Of a stretch of DNA of 64,000 nucleotides, positions 15,141 to 23,623 are shown piece after piece. The position numbers were made by a program, and so were the translations under genes. Each line of letters begins with the position of its first letter. The stretch's first letter is position 1. The notes under the pieces are model-generated. The model worked only from the letters and a program-made list of their open reading frames with translations. It was not told where the DNA came from and ran no database searches. Origin of the DNA: Anaerolineae bacterium UTCFX1 (GTDB lineage: Bacteria; Chloroflexota; Anaerolineae; Anaerolineales; Villigracilaceae); NCBI GenBank assembly GCA_002050275.1, contig MWTB01000005.1:1-64000 (forward strand), read 5' to 3'.

Positions 15141-16184
15141 ATGACCATCATCCATATGGATCCCGAACAGGTCAGGTCGGTGGGAAGGCAGTTGAAACAG
15201 ACTACTGATGTAATCTTTGACGAAATAGAACGGTTGCCCAGGCGCGTGCGCGCCATTCCGTGGCAAAGCCCGGGGCGGGATAGATTCGTCAATGAGGTGG
15301 AGCAACTGAAAAAGCAGATTCAGGTTGTCGCACAGCAAGGTCTAGAGTTGAGCCAACGTGTCCAGGCTGAGGTGGACGAATGGGAGGAGGTTGCTGCCAG
15401 TTTTGGCGCGGTTGGCGCAGGAGCGGTAGCAATCTCCAGTGGGGTAGGGACGGGCGCGGAGTCGCCATCCACAAACCAACCGCCTAAAAATATGCAGGAA
15501 CTTGCCAAGATGGTCCAGGACTTGTACATTCGCGACGAGAAAGGCAACTACACCCCAATCCGTGTGATTCAAATTGGTCCAAACGAATACCTAATGCTGA
15601 TCGCCGGTACGCAGCGCGGGCAGGATGCCAACAATTGGAATTCAGCCGTTCGCTCCGGGCTTGGCCTGCCAGGAGATTACTTGAAGCAATGCAAAAGCAT
15701 TGCCCTGACGTTACCGGTAGGCGCGGTAATCAACTTTGCCGGGCATAGCCAAGGAGGCATGATGGGCAACCAACTGGCTGCTGACCCGGAAGTGCAGGAG
15801 CATCTCAAAGTCAAGTCGGTCACCACATTCGGTTCGCCGGTCAATGCCAAACCGCAGGATAATGTCGTTTACAAACGGTACGCCGCAAAAGGCGATGTCG
15901 TTCCTCTTGGGAGTAATGAAGTTTTGGATGTGTTGAACCCGTTAAATAACCGTGATAAGGAAATACAGGATTTGGAACAGCATGAGATTCCGGGGGACAA
16001 AGATCTGAAGAAAGCGCATGATATCTACGGTGAGTCGGAAGCGTTGAAGTCGGAGGCATTGCCGTTCGAGATCAACCAGTGGAACAATAGCACATCCTAT
16101 AACCCGGAACAGGCCACTGGCAGCCTTCCCATCCTAGACTCGAAGCCTGAGAAGATGCTTTCCTCAGGCGGGGGATCTTGGTAA
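15141..16184 (+). CDS. WXG100-headed candidate effector with alpha/beta-hydrolase (lipase) domain
   Basis: 347 residues. The WXG100-like head (1-90) starts TIIHMDPEQVRSVGRQL and has W41 in IPWQSPGRDRF (WxS rather than WxG). After a short Gly/Ala and Pro linker, residues 115-300 form an alpha/beta-hydrolase of the lipase class 3/PGAP1-like type. The nucleophile elbow is GHSQGG with S203, the likely acid is D252 in KGDVVP, and the likely base is H293 in KAHDIYG. A phospholipase toxin exported by the type VII-like system is the natural inference. It is followed 45 bases later by an EspG-like partner. No signal peptide. Confidence 0.85.
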   Translation: MTIIHMDPEQVRSVGRQLKQTTDVIFDEIERLPRRVRAIPWQSPGRDRFVNEVEQLKKQIQVVAQQGLELSQRVQAEVDEWEEVAASFGAVGAGAVAISSGVGTGAESPSTNQPPKNMQELAKMVQDLYIRDEKGNYTPIRVIQIGPNEYLMLIAGTQRGQDANNWNSAVRSGLGLPGDYLKQCKSIALTLPVGAVINFAGHSQGGMMGNQLAADPEVQEHLKVKSVTTFGSPVNAKPQDNVVYKRYAAKGDVVPLGSNEVLDVLNPLNNRDKEIQDLEQHEIPGDKDLKKAHDIYGESEALKSEALPFEINQWNNSTSYNPEQATGSLPILDSKPEKMLSSGGGSW

Positions 16185-16229
16185 CTACATTATTTGTTCG
16201 ACCGATTTCGATTTATAGGAGTATTCGAC

Positions 16230-17045
16230 ATGAATCAACTCGCTAGCCATGACAAAACAATTGCGTCTCATTTTCAATTGACGCAGGCCGAATTGCTGTT
16301 CACCCTGCGCGCCCTCGAACTGCCAGATATACCGGGCGTAGGCGAAAAGCCCTGGGGAGACATAGAATTGGAGGAGGCGCGTCTTCAATTTCGAGAAGCA
16401 GGTTTGGAATTAAAATCGCGCGGATCGGTGTGGTTGGATGGGCAAACCGGTAAACCTGGCGTTGAGAAATCCCTTCAATATGTGTTGAGCGCTTGCGCCT
16501 ACCCTCAACAAATGGTGGCATTGATTTACCAAAAACCTACCGCCCCCGTTACGCAACTTTATCATTACCGTCTTAATGGAATGACCGTTCGCCATACCCT
16601 GCCGCAGAAATCCTTGCATGACTTTCAAGTGGATAACAAGTCTGACATGGGACAACACACGCTCGCAGAATTGTTTGACGGCTTCTCGTGGACCTTCGAG
16701 AGTCAACTTGGAGAAGTGGCGCTCGATAAGTATGAACAAGCGATGCAGTCAGTTTTTAGGGATGAAAAGCAAGCGACTCGTATATTGGTTGAGAATGGAC
16801 TGTCTCTCGATCTCTGCAAAAAATTCATCAAGGGAGTGCGCGAACATAAAGTGCAGGTTCATGCTCAATTAGTTTACCAATTCCCGCCAAATCCGAAACA
16901 AAACATCCTTCTCTTTTTTGCAGGAGACTCTGCCTGCTGGCTGGTGGACAAAGTGATCGAACGGCAAAAGATGCGTATCAAAGCCATCCATTCCAAATCC
17001 CTACAACTCTTATTACATTCAGCATTTCACGCCTTTTCTTTTTAA
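16230..17045 (+). CDS. EspG-like partner of WXG-lipase (paralog C)
   Basis: 271 residues from ATG 16230, which has TAGGAG about 8 bases upstream; the earlier in-frame ATG at 16194 lacks a site. The N-terminal HFQLTQAELLFTLRALELPD and the later ATRILVENGLSLDLCK align with the landmarks of paralogs A, B and D; the middle is poorly conserved. Soluble, with no membrane segments. The position right after a WXG-headed enzyme matches the other three pairs and argues for a cognate chaperone or adaptor. Divergence between paralogs suggests each is tuned to its own partner (inference). Confidence 0.68.
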   Translation: MNQLASHDKTIASHFQLTQAELLFTLRALELPDIPGVGEKPWGDIELEEARLQFREAGLELKSRGSVWLDGQTGKPGVEKSLQYVLSACAYPQQMVALIYQKPTAPVTQLYHYRLNGMTVRHTLPQKSLHDFQVDNKSDMGQHTLAELFDGFSWTFESQLGEVALDKYEQAMQSVFRDEKQATRILVENGLSLDLCKKFIKGVREHKVQVHAQLVYQFPPNPKQNILLFFAGDSACWLVDKVIERQKMRIKAIHSKSLQLLLHSAFHAFSF

Positions 17046-17075
17046 ACACTACATAACGGCTTTCAAATCGGAGAA

Positions 17076-18057
17076 CTTACGAATCTTATTGGACGCTCCC
17101 TCGGACGCTACCACATCCTCGAGCGCCTCGGCGAGGGCGGCATGGCAACCGTGTACAAGGCCTACGACACGCGCCTCGAAGCGGATGTGGCGTTAAAAAA
17201 ATATCCTGCCGATTGCACTGGAACGGTCACTGAAACGCTTCGAATGCGAAGCGAAAGCGTTGGCGAGACTCACTACTCACTCATCCGAACATTATCAAAG
17301 TGATGGATTATGGCGAGCATGAAGGCAAGCCTTATCTCGTGATGGAGTATCTCTCCGGCGGGACTCTGAAACAGAAATTAGGCAAACCTATCCCATGGGA
17401 CGAAGCCATATCCATTTTGCCGCCCATTGCGAGGGCGCTCGATTATGCTCACCGCCATAATATGATACATCGGGATGTGAAGCCGCCAACATTCTTGTCA
17501 CTGCGGATGGAGAGCCGATGTTGACCGATTTCGGCATTGCCAAGATCCTTGACGAGGAAGTTACGGTTGATCTCACCAGCACGAGCGCGGCTCTCGGTAC
17601 GCCCGAATATATGGCTCCCGAACAAGCCATTGCCAAAACCGTTGACCACCGCGCTGATATTTATGCTCTGGGCGTCGTGCTGTATGAAATAGTAACCGGC
17701 AGAAAGCCTTTTGTGGTTGATACCCCAATGGCTGTTTTGATCAAACATGCCACTGAGTCTTTACCTCGTCCAACCCAGTTCATCCCAAATCTTTCCACGA
17801 CCATAGAGAACTTGTTGATCAAAGCGTTAGCGAAGAAACCCGATGATCGCCATCAAAGCATGGGAGACATGGTCGCGGCTTGGCAAAGGACGTTGGAATT
17901 CAAGGGACGGGATGTTGACACACCATTTCAACCAGCAACAAGTAGCAGACAAATAACTATTGATGCAATGGAAGATATGCGCTATACAGTAGACGAGATT
18001 TCGCTTGAAACGGTGGACCGATATCGTTGCGCGCACATCCAACCGTGTCAGTTATGA
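17076..18057 (+). pseudogene. decayed Ser/Thr kinase gene
   Basis: The sequence encodes LTNLIGRSLGRYHILERLGE, GGMATVYKAYDTRLEADVA, then breaks. The start codon is CTT where sister genes have ATG. About 30 bases around the conserved VIRTE segment are altered or missing, shifting the frame. A second frame (17300-17524) carries YLVMEYLSGGTLKQKLG and HRDVKP. A missing base pair at KPPTFL (others KPSNIL) shifts to a third frame (17518-18057) with DFGIAKI, GTPEYMAPEQ and the C-lobe. No transmembrane helix or sensor remains; the tail ends at QPCQL. It follows the EspG-like gene on the same strand. At least three lesions, so not functional as one protein. Confidence 0.85.
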
Positions 18058-18305
18058 CCCAATGAACATTGATGACGATATCAGTTTTCGTTGCATCTCC
18101 CTATCTCGGTAAGATGCAATTTCATCAGATTGTGAAAACATGAGATTTTGAGAAAGCCGAATCCCCCGATACGTGAATCTTCAGAGAAAGTGCATTAATC
18201 GAAGAATAACACGAAATATGTCCTCACCCTATATTTACCTGCACTGTAAATATCAGCAATCCACAACGCAAGAATTATATTTATAATTTTGATGAGAACG
18301 CTTGC

Positions 18306-20315
18306 CTAAGGTTGCCACACCGGTGCGGCGCCGTTGACATCGTAATCTGTTACGAGAGACCAATTCGAGCGGTCCGGATCATCAAGGTCCATGATGTAGA
18401 TTTGAAAAGGTCCATCTCCAGTGGACTTGCTAAGTTGAAAAACGATACTCTTTCCGTCCGGTGACCAGGTGGCGTTTTTACATTCAACCCCATCGGTGAT
18501 AGGACGCTGGTTAGAGCCGTCGGCGTTCATAAGCCAGAACTCGCCCGTATCATTGCAGTAAACGCCGTAAAGGATCTGGCTTCCGTCCGGTGAATAGTAG
18601 GAAACACAGCCTTTTGCCAATTGTACTTCGCCGCCGCCGTCCGCATCCATTACGTAAACATAATATTTGCCCGAACGATTGGATGAGAGGGTGATTTTCC
18701 TGCCGTCCGGCGACCACGAGGGAAGCCAACTATTGGAACCAGAAGTAAACGTCAGTTGAACGCGATCGTTTCCGTTCGTTCGCATTTTATAAATATTTCT
18801 TTCCCCGTCGCAATCCGAGTAGAAGGCGATCCAATCGCCGTCGGGCGACCATACTGGACCCCAATCATTACATCCGTTATTGGTGATCGCGTGATATCGC
18901 TTGCTGGAGATATTAATGATGGCAATTTCCTGATCGCCGCCTTCGTTGGTTTGATAAACTAGTTGAGTCCCGTCTGGCGACCAGGAAGGATAGAGATCAT
19001 GTGCTGTGCTTGTGGTCAACTGGGTCAGCCCGGTTCCATCAATACCCACAATGTAAATATCCGCGTTGCCAGCCATGCGAGAGTTGAATGCGATTAAATT
19101 ACCGTTCGAGGGGACGAGTGTGGGAGTTGGTTCAGGAAGAGATGGAAGAGGCAACTCGGTCGTTACGGAGGTGGATGTTGGTTCAATGGGAGAGGATGGA
19201 TCGAAAGACGAAGCAAGCGTGGGCGAGGAGAGAGGCGGCTCAGTTGCAACGGGAGATATATCTGTTGTTTGGGGCGAATCTTCGGCTGCGCCGGTTCCGC
19301 TTAGAATCTTACCGAATAGAAGTACTCCGGCGAGCAAGGCGACAATACAAATTAATACTATTCCGCCGGAGAGAATCCACGTTATCGTTCCTTTCTTTGT
19401 GAATCCGTTTGTTCGACCTGTATTCTCGAACGTACTGGATATAGTTTCATCTGTAAGCGGTTCAGCGAGCATTCTCGGCGCATCCGCATTCAAGAGCAGT
19501 CTCCCCAATGCGGCGGAAAATTTACGCATGTCTTTAAATCGGTTTTTAGGATCGCGAGCGAGCGCTTTGATGAGAACGTTTTCAACGGCAAGCGGAAGAT
19601 TTGGAACGTATTGCCGTGGAGGAGGCAACGGCTCGGTGTTCTTCTTCAACATGACCGCCATGTCCGAGTCGGCGTCGAATGGCAATTTGCCTGTGACCAA
19701 TTGATAAAAGACAACGCCCAACGAATAGATGTCTGAGCGCTCATCGGATTTGCCGACGCCCTGCTCGGGCGCCATGTATTTATAAGTGCCAACAATGCCC
19801 GCGCCGGTCAGGTCGGCGGTTTCTTCATCGCCTTCAATAAGTTTTGCGATCCCAAAATCGGCGAGGTGAGGATCGCGCCGTCCCAACATCAAGATATTGG
19901 AAGGCTTTACGTCGCGATGGATGATGCCCTGCGCATGGGCGAACGCAAGAGCCTCAGCGATGACGACGATAAGTTGCGCGGCATTCTGCCAGAGCAGGGG
20001 TTTGCCCAACAGGTCTTTCAATGTGCCATCCGGGATGTATTCCATCACAATGTATGGCTTGTCTTCGAACTCGCCGTAATCAAAGACTGTCACGATATTG
20101 GGGTGAGATAGCCTTGCATGCGATTTTGCTTCGCGCTTAAAGCGAGCCAGAAATCTTTCAGAGAGTTCGCGCTGAGGCAGGATAAGTTTGACGGCTACAA
20201 AACGGTCGAGGTTAGTATCACGCGCTTTGTATACCATAGCCATGCCCCCTTCCTTAATCTTTTCGATCAGGGTATACCTTCCGCCAAGGGTCTTGCCGAT
20301 AAGTTGATCTGCCAT
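18306..20315 (-). CDS. receptor Ser/Thr kinase with PD40/TolB-like beta-propeller
   Basis: 669 residues. The kinase half has KEGGMAMVYKA, VAVKLI, HRDVKPSN, DFGIAKL and GTYKYMAPEQ; it is more diverged than the YHILEQLGE group. One membrane helix (about 310-332) is followed by a Ser/Thr/Pro stalk and, from about 405, a beta-propeller. The propeller has repeated blades ending in WSPDG (PSWSPDG, PVWSPDG, PSWSPDG, ATWSPDG) with DIYIVGIDG-type strands, as in TolB/PD40 proteins. A propeller outside the cell would bind peptide or glycan ligands. It lies 21 bases after the PP2C-LysM gene on the minus strand, pairing a kinase with a phosphatase. Confidence 0.93.
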   Translation of the reverse strand: MADQLIGKTLGGRYTLIEKIKEGGMAMVYKARDTNLDRFVAVKLILPQRELSERFLARFKREAKSHARLSHPNIVTVFDYGEFEDKPYIVMEYIPDGTLKDLLGKPLLWQNAAQLIVVIAEALAFAHAQGIIHRDVKPSNILMLGRRDPHLADFGIAKLIEGDEETADLTGAGIVGTYKYMAPEQGVGKSDERSDIYSLGVVFYQLVTGKLPFDADSDMAVMLKKNTEPLPPPRQYVPNLPLAVENVLIKALARDPKNRFKDMRKFSAALGRLLLNADAPRMLAEPLTDETISSTFENTGRTNGFTKKGTITWILSGGIVLICIVALLAGVLLFGKILSGTGAAEDSPQTTDISPVATEPPLSSPTLASSFDPSSPIEPTSTSVTTELPLPSLPEPTPTLVPSNGNLIAFNSRMAGNADIYIVGIDGTGLTQLTTSTAHDLYPSWSPDGTQLVYQTNEGGDQEIAIINISSKRYHAITNNGCNDWGPVWSPDGDWIAFYSDCDGERNIYKMRTNGNDRVQLTFTSGSNSWLPSWSPDGRKITLSSNRSGKYYVYVMDADGGGEVQLAKGCVSYYSPDGSQILYGVYCNDTGEFWLMNADGSNQRPITDGVECKNATWSPDGKSIVFQLSKSTGDGPFQIYIMDLDDPDRSNWSLVTDYDVNGAAPVWQP

Positions 20316-20336
20316 TTAAAGTTTATCCATCGTCAG

Positions 20337-21593
20337 TCACGGGCCGGGCGCGCCGCCGCCATTTACGCAGGCATCTGAAGTGATTCCTTTTATGATCAAT
20401 GTCTCGCCTACCTGGATAAGCTCCATGTTGGTTTGAGTTCCATCCTCACGAAACACCTGCTCTCCGCCAACGCCGAATTTTCCTGCTATACGATTTACAT
20501 AATCTCCGGGAGCAACTATGTACTTGCAATCTACTACTCCGGGCGGCGGCAATTCCGTTGAAGGCAACGCTGGCGATTCATTGATCGGCGGCGCTTGAGT
20601 TTCGGCGGCAGGTGTCGCTAGTGTTGGGTTCAATATGATGGTGGGAGATAAAGTTAGTGTGGGAGAAGTTGTCGCGCTGGGGGAAGCGGTAAAAGTGGGG
20701 GCAGAGGTTTGGGTGGGCGGGGGAAAGATCGAAGTCCAGTTGGAAACGGCGATCCAGCCCAAGAAGATAAAAGCGACGAGAGTTAAAATCCCCGCGCCGA
20801 CGAGAGCAAGTTTGCGAAGAGTCAATCCGAACGGAAGCGCGAGCGGTTCGCCATATTTGATGATCGAGGCGGTGATATTATCCGCGCCGCCGCGTTCGTT
20901 GGCGAGAGCGATGAGCCGTTCGACAATGTTTTTCGCGCTTCCGTGCGCGGCTTGGAGGATATCTTCTTCAGGGATATAACCGGTCAAGCCATCGGTACAG
21001 AGCAAGATGATATCGCCGCGCTGGAGTCGGATGACCGGGAGGATATCCACCTCGAGATTCGGATCAGCGCCAACACTGCGGCTGAGACGGTTGCGGTATT
21101 TGGACTCGCGGGCTTCGGCTTCGCTGAGCGTCCCTGCGCGAACCATTTCGGCAACAAAACTATGATCGCGGGTGATTTGCTTTACCTGCCCAGCCCGTAT
21201 CAAATACGCCCGGCTGTCCCCCACGTTGGCAACGAGTAATTTACCTTGACGTATCACAGCAACGACAAGAGTGGTGCCGGTCTTTTCACCGCGCGGCAGA
21301 TTTTTTTCGGAGTACTCAATCAGCTTTAGATTGATCTGTTTGACGATGTCGTTCAGACGTTTTTCAGGCGGGATTTCGGGCGCTTCGTAATAGATTTTGA
21401 GCAGGCTTTCAACGGCGAAGGAACTTGCCATCTCTCCCTGCTGGTGTCCACCCATGCCGTCCGCGACAGCATAGAGCCGCCCGCTTTGGTTTAACTCGCG
21501 AATGGTCGGCGGCTCATAAGATTTTGAATAATCTTCGTTATTGTCGCGTTTTTTACCGATGTCGGAACGATTATAGGAATGAATCTGTGGCAT
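20337..21593 (-). CDS. membrane PP2C phosphatase with extracytoplasmic LysM domain
   Basis: 418 residues. PP2C domain (1-245): KRDNNEDYS, AVADGMGGHQQGEMAS, GTTLVVAVI, VGDSRAYLI, LLCTDGLTG, GGADNITASI. A membrane helix lies at about 260-282, then a Thr/Pro stalk. A C-terminal module (YIVAPGDYVNRIAGKFGV to VGETLIIKG) looks like LysM, which binds peptidoglycan-type glycans. This is the mirror of the receptor kinases: a receptor phosphatase able to reverse their phosphorylation in response to wall state (inference). First gene of the minus-strand unit that continues into the propeller kinase. A TATAAT lies about 32 bases upstream of the ATG without a good -35. Confidence 0.9.
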   Translation of the reverse strand: MPQIHSYNRSDIGKKRDNNEDYSKSYEPPTIRELNQSGRLYAVADGMGGHQQGEMASSFAVESLLKIYYEAPEIPPEKRLNDIVKQINLKLIEYSEKNLPRGEKTGTTLVVAVIRQGKLLVANVGDSRAYLIRAGQVKQITRDHSFVAEMVRAGTLSEAEARESKYRNRLSRSVGADPNLEVDILPVIRLQRGDIILLCTDGLTGYIPEEDILQAAHGSAKNIVERLIALANERGGADNITASIIKYGEPLALPFGLTLRKLALVGAGILTLVAFIFLGWIAVSNWTSIFPPPTQTSAPTFTASPSATTSPTLTLSPTIILNPTLATPAAETQAPPINESPALPSTELPPPGVVDCKYIVAPGDYVNRIAGKFGVGGEQVFREDGTQTNMELIQVGETLIIKGITSDACVNGGGAPGP

Positions 21594-21699
21594 ACGATAG
21601 GTTGACTTTTAAATTGCTTTAATTATATCCCGAGTTCTTTCCTGGATTTTCTTGTTGACAGCAATTCGACGAATCACCGCCTGTCTGTGGCTGAAGAAT

Positions 21700-23616
21700 C
21701 TATGGACTCGATGCGCAACGAAATCCCAACACGTCACTGCTGATGTAATCATAATTCCACAATCGATAAAATGTCGTTACAAAAACGAGGTAGGGGTTAT
21801 ATTCGCTTGCCCACGATCCGCCGCGCATGACCCTGCCTTCTCCACTGGAGGGCCCCTGTGGATTTGCGCCCGCCGCTTTCCCATAATAATCTTCAGTATA
21901 GTAATCAGCAACCCATTCCCAAACGTTTCCAGACATGTCCAGAACACCGTATGGGCTTGCCCCATCCAAGTAGCTTCCAACGGAAGCGATATATCCGGGT
22001 GCGAAATCGAAATTTAAGTCGGTCCGGCGAGGCGATTGGTTTCCCCAAGGGAATAAACGCCCATCGTCGCCGCGGGCGGCTTTTTCCCACTCCGCTTCGG
22101 TAGGGAGTCTTTTCCCCGCCCATTCGCAATAGGCATAAGCATCCTGCCAGCTAATTTGTGTAACGGCATAATCATCTCGATTGGAAATCCCCGAGTTTCC
22201 TCCTTGTGGGTGTCGCCAGTCTGCATCGCCGACATAAACAAAATCGCGCAAGGCGGGGTCCTGAACGTACGAATAATCATCCGTTCTTTCCGCTGTTGTG
22301 CGATAACCTGTTTCATCAACGAACTGGGCAAATTGCGCGTTTGTTACCTCGGTTTTATCAATCCTGAACGCATCGAGATAGATTGTTGCCTGAGGTTGAG
22401 CGTCTTCAAGTGAATCAAGTGGGCAGTTGGGGCAGAGGCTAGCCAATTTAGCAAGATCATCAGATGATACGCCGCGCAAAAATTCTCCCGCCGGGACAAG
22501 AATCATTTCGGTTCCATCCGCTGAAGGGATGGTGGCGGTTTCTGTGACAATCGGAGTAAAGTTTGAATCTTCAGTGACTTCAACCGATTCGATGCTGGGA
22601 GGCGATGTCAATTCCTCGACTTGCGGGGGCGTGATTGGAGTTTCTGTAACTCTCTTATAGATGAAACTGGCAAATAGCGCAAAAACAATGATTCCTAAAA
22701 GTCCAGCAGCGCCCAGTATGAGCGGCAGGGCGAAACGCGAATTCTTCTCTTTGAGCGATTTTTCTTTAGGAAGCGGTTTCCCTTCGATAATACGCTCCAG
22801 CGCAGAGCAAAACGCCTTGGCGGAGGAATACCGGTTATTTGGATCCAGTTGCAATGCCTTGATAAGAAGCCGCTCAACGTCATCCGGTAAAGATGGAGCA
22901 AACTGCTTTGGGCGCGGTAAAGGTTCCGTGGTCTTCTTTATCATGACCGCCATAGGCGTATCGGCTTTGAAAGGAAGCCTGCCCGTCACCATTTGATAAT
23001 AGACCACGCCGAGGGCGTAGATGTCCGAACGTTCATCCACCTTGCCCGCTCCCTGCTCCGGAGCCATATATTCCGGCGTGCCGATGCCAACGCCTGTATT
23101 TGTCAGTTCGCTCGTTGTTTCGTCACCCGAAATGATTTTGGCGATGCCGAAATCGGTCAGCGTGGGCTCGCCGGTCGGCGTAAATAAAATATTGGACGGT
23201 TTGATGTCGCGGTGAATGACGCCTGTCTCGTGGGCATGTTCCAGCGCTCGGCAAATGGGAAGAAGGGATCGGGCGGCGTCCTGCCAGTTCGTCGGCTTAT
23301 CCTGCAATTTTTGTTTAAGTGTTCCGCCGGGCAGGTATTCCATCACCAGATAAGGCGTCTCTTCGTGTTTGCCGTAATCAATGACTTTGACAATATTCGG
23401 ATGCGAGAGTTTTGCCAGCGCTTTTCCCTCACGCTCGAATCGCTGTAACATGCGGCTCAAAACTGCGGAGCCAAATTGGTCGCTGCGAATGACTTTGAGC
23501 GCCACGTTGCGCTCCAGCACAGTATCGAGCGCCTTGTAGACGGTCGCCATACCGCCCTCGCCGAGTTGTTCAAGGATGTGATAGCGACCAAAAGATTGGC
23601 CTGTTAGATTTTCCAT
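21700..23616 (-). CDS. receptor Ser/Thr kinase with FGE domain (third paralog, not visibly DGR-variable)
   Basis: 638 residues: kinase (GEGGMATVYKA, HRDIKPSN, DFGIAKI, GTPEYMAPEQ), one helix at about 291-313, a short stalk, then an FGE-sulfatase domain from about 365. FGE motifs: ILVPAGEFLRG, DKTEVTNAQF, RLPTEAEWEKAARG, GNVWEWVADYY, MRGGSW, GFRCASSP. It is more distant from the two inverted copies. Its last 45 codons (for example gaa, gta, acg, aca, cga, ttg, tgg among them) lack the run of NNC/NNT codons, so a DGR origin is not supported. It ends about 100 bases before the PP2C-LysM start and lies 7 bases after the kinase gene 23624-25090. Confidence 0.92.
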   Translation of the reverse strand: MENLTGQSFGRYHILEQLGEGGMATVYKALDTVLERNVALKVIRSDQFGSAVLSRMLQRFEREGKALAKLSHPNIVKVIDYGKHEETPYLVMEYLPGGTLKQKLQDKPTNWQDAARSLLPICRALEHAHETGVIHRDIKPSNILFTPTGEPTLTDFGIAKIISGDETTSELTNTGVGIGTPEYMAPEQGAGKVDERSDIYALGVVYYQMVTGRLPFKADTPMAVMIKKTTEPLPRPKQFAPSLPDDVERLLIKALQLDPNNRYSSAKAFCSALERIIEGKPLPKEKSLKEKNSRFALPLILGAAGLLGIIVFALFASFIYKRVTETPITPPQVEELTSPPSIESVEVTEDSNFTPIVTETATIPSADGTEMILVPAGEFLRGVSSDDLAKLASLCPNCPLDSLEDAQPQATIYLDAFRIDKTEVTNAQFAQFVDETGYRTTAERTDDYSYVQDPALRDFVYVGDADWRHPQGGNSGISNRDDYAVTQISWQDAYAYCEWAGKRLPTEAEWEKAARGDDGRLFPWGNQSPRRTDLNFDFAPGYIASVGSYLDGASPYGVLDMSGNVWEWVADYYTEDYYGKAAGANPQGPSSGEGRVMRGGSWASEYNPYLVFVTTFYRLWNYDYISSDVLGFRCASSP

Positions 23617-23623
23617 ATCGGTC

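Noticed and set aside
19066-19704. 212-residue plus-strand frame
   Set aside because: It lies opposite the stalk, helix and C-lobe of the propeller kinase and has no ribosome site or recognisable motif.
21700-21850. Possible third DGR variable region at the end of the third FGE kinase
   Set aside because: The codons between RGGSW and GFRCA include gca, gaa, gta, acg, aca, cga, ttg, tgg and gtg. The NNC/NNT bias is missing and no paired copy or RT stub follows.
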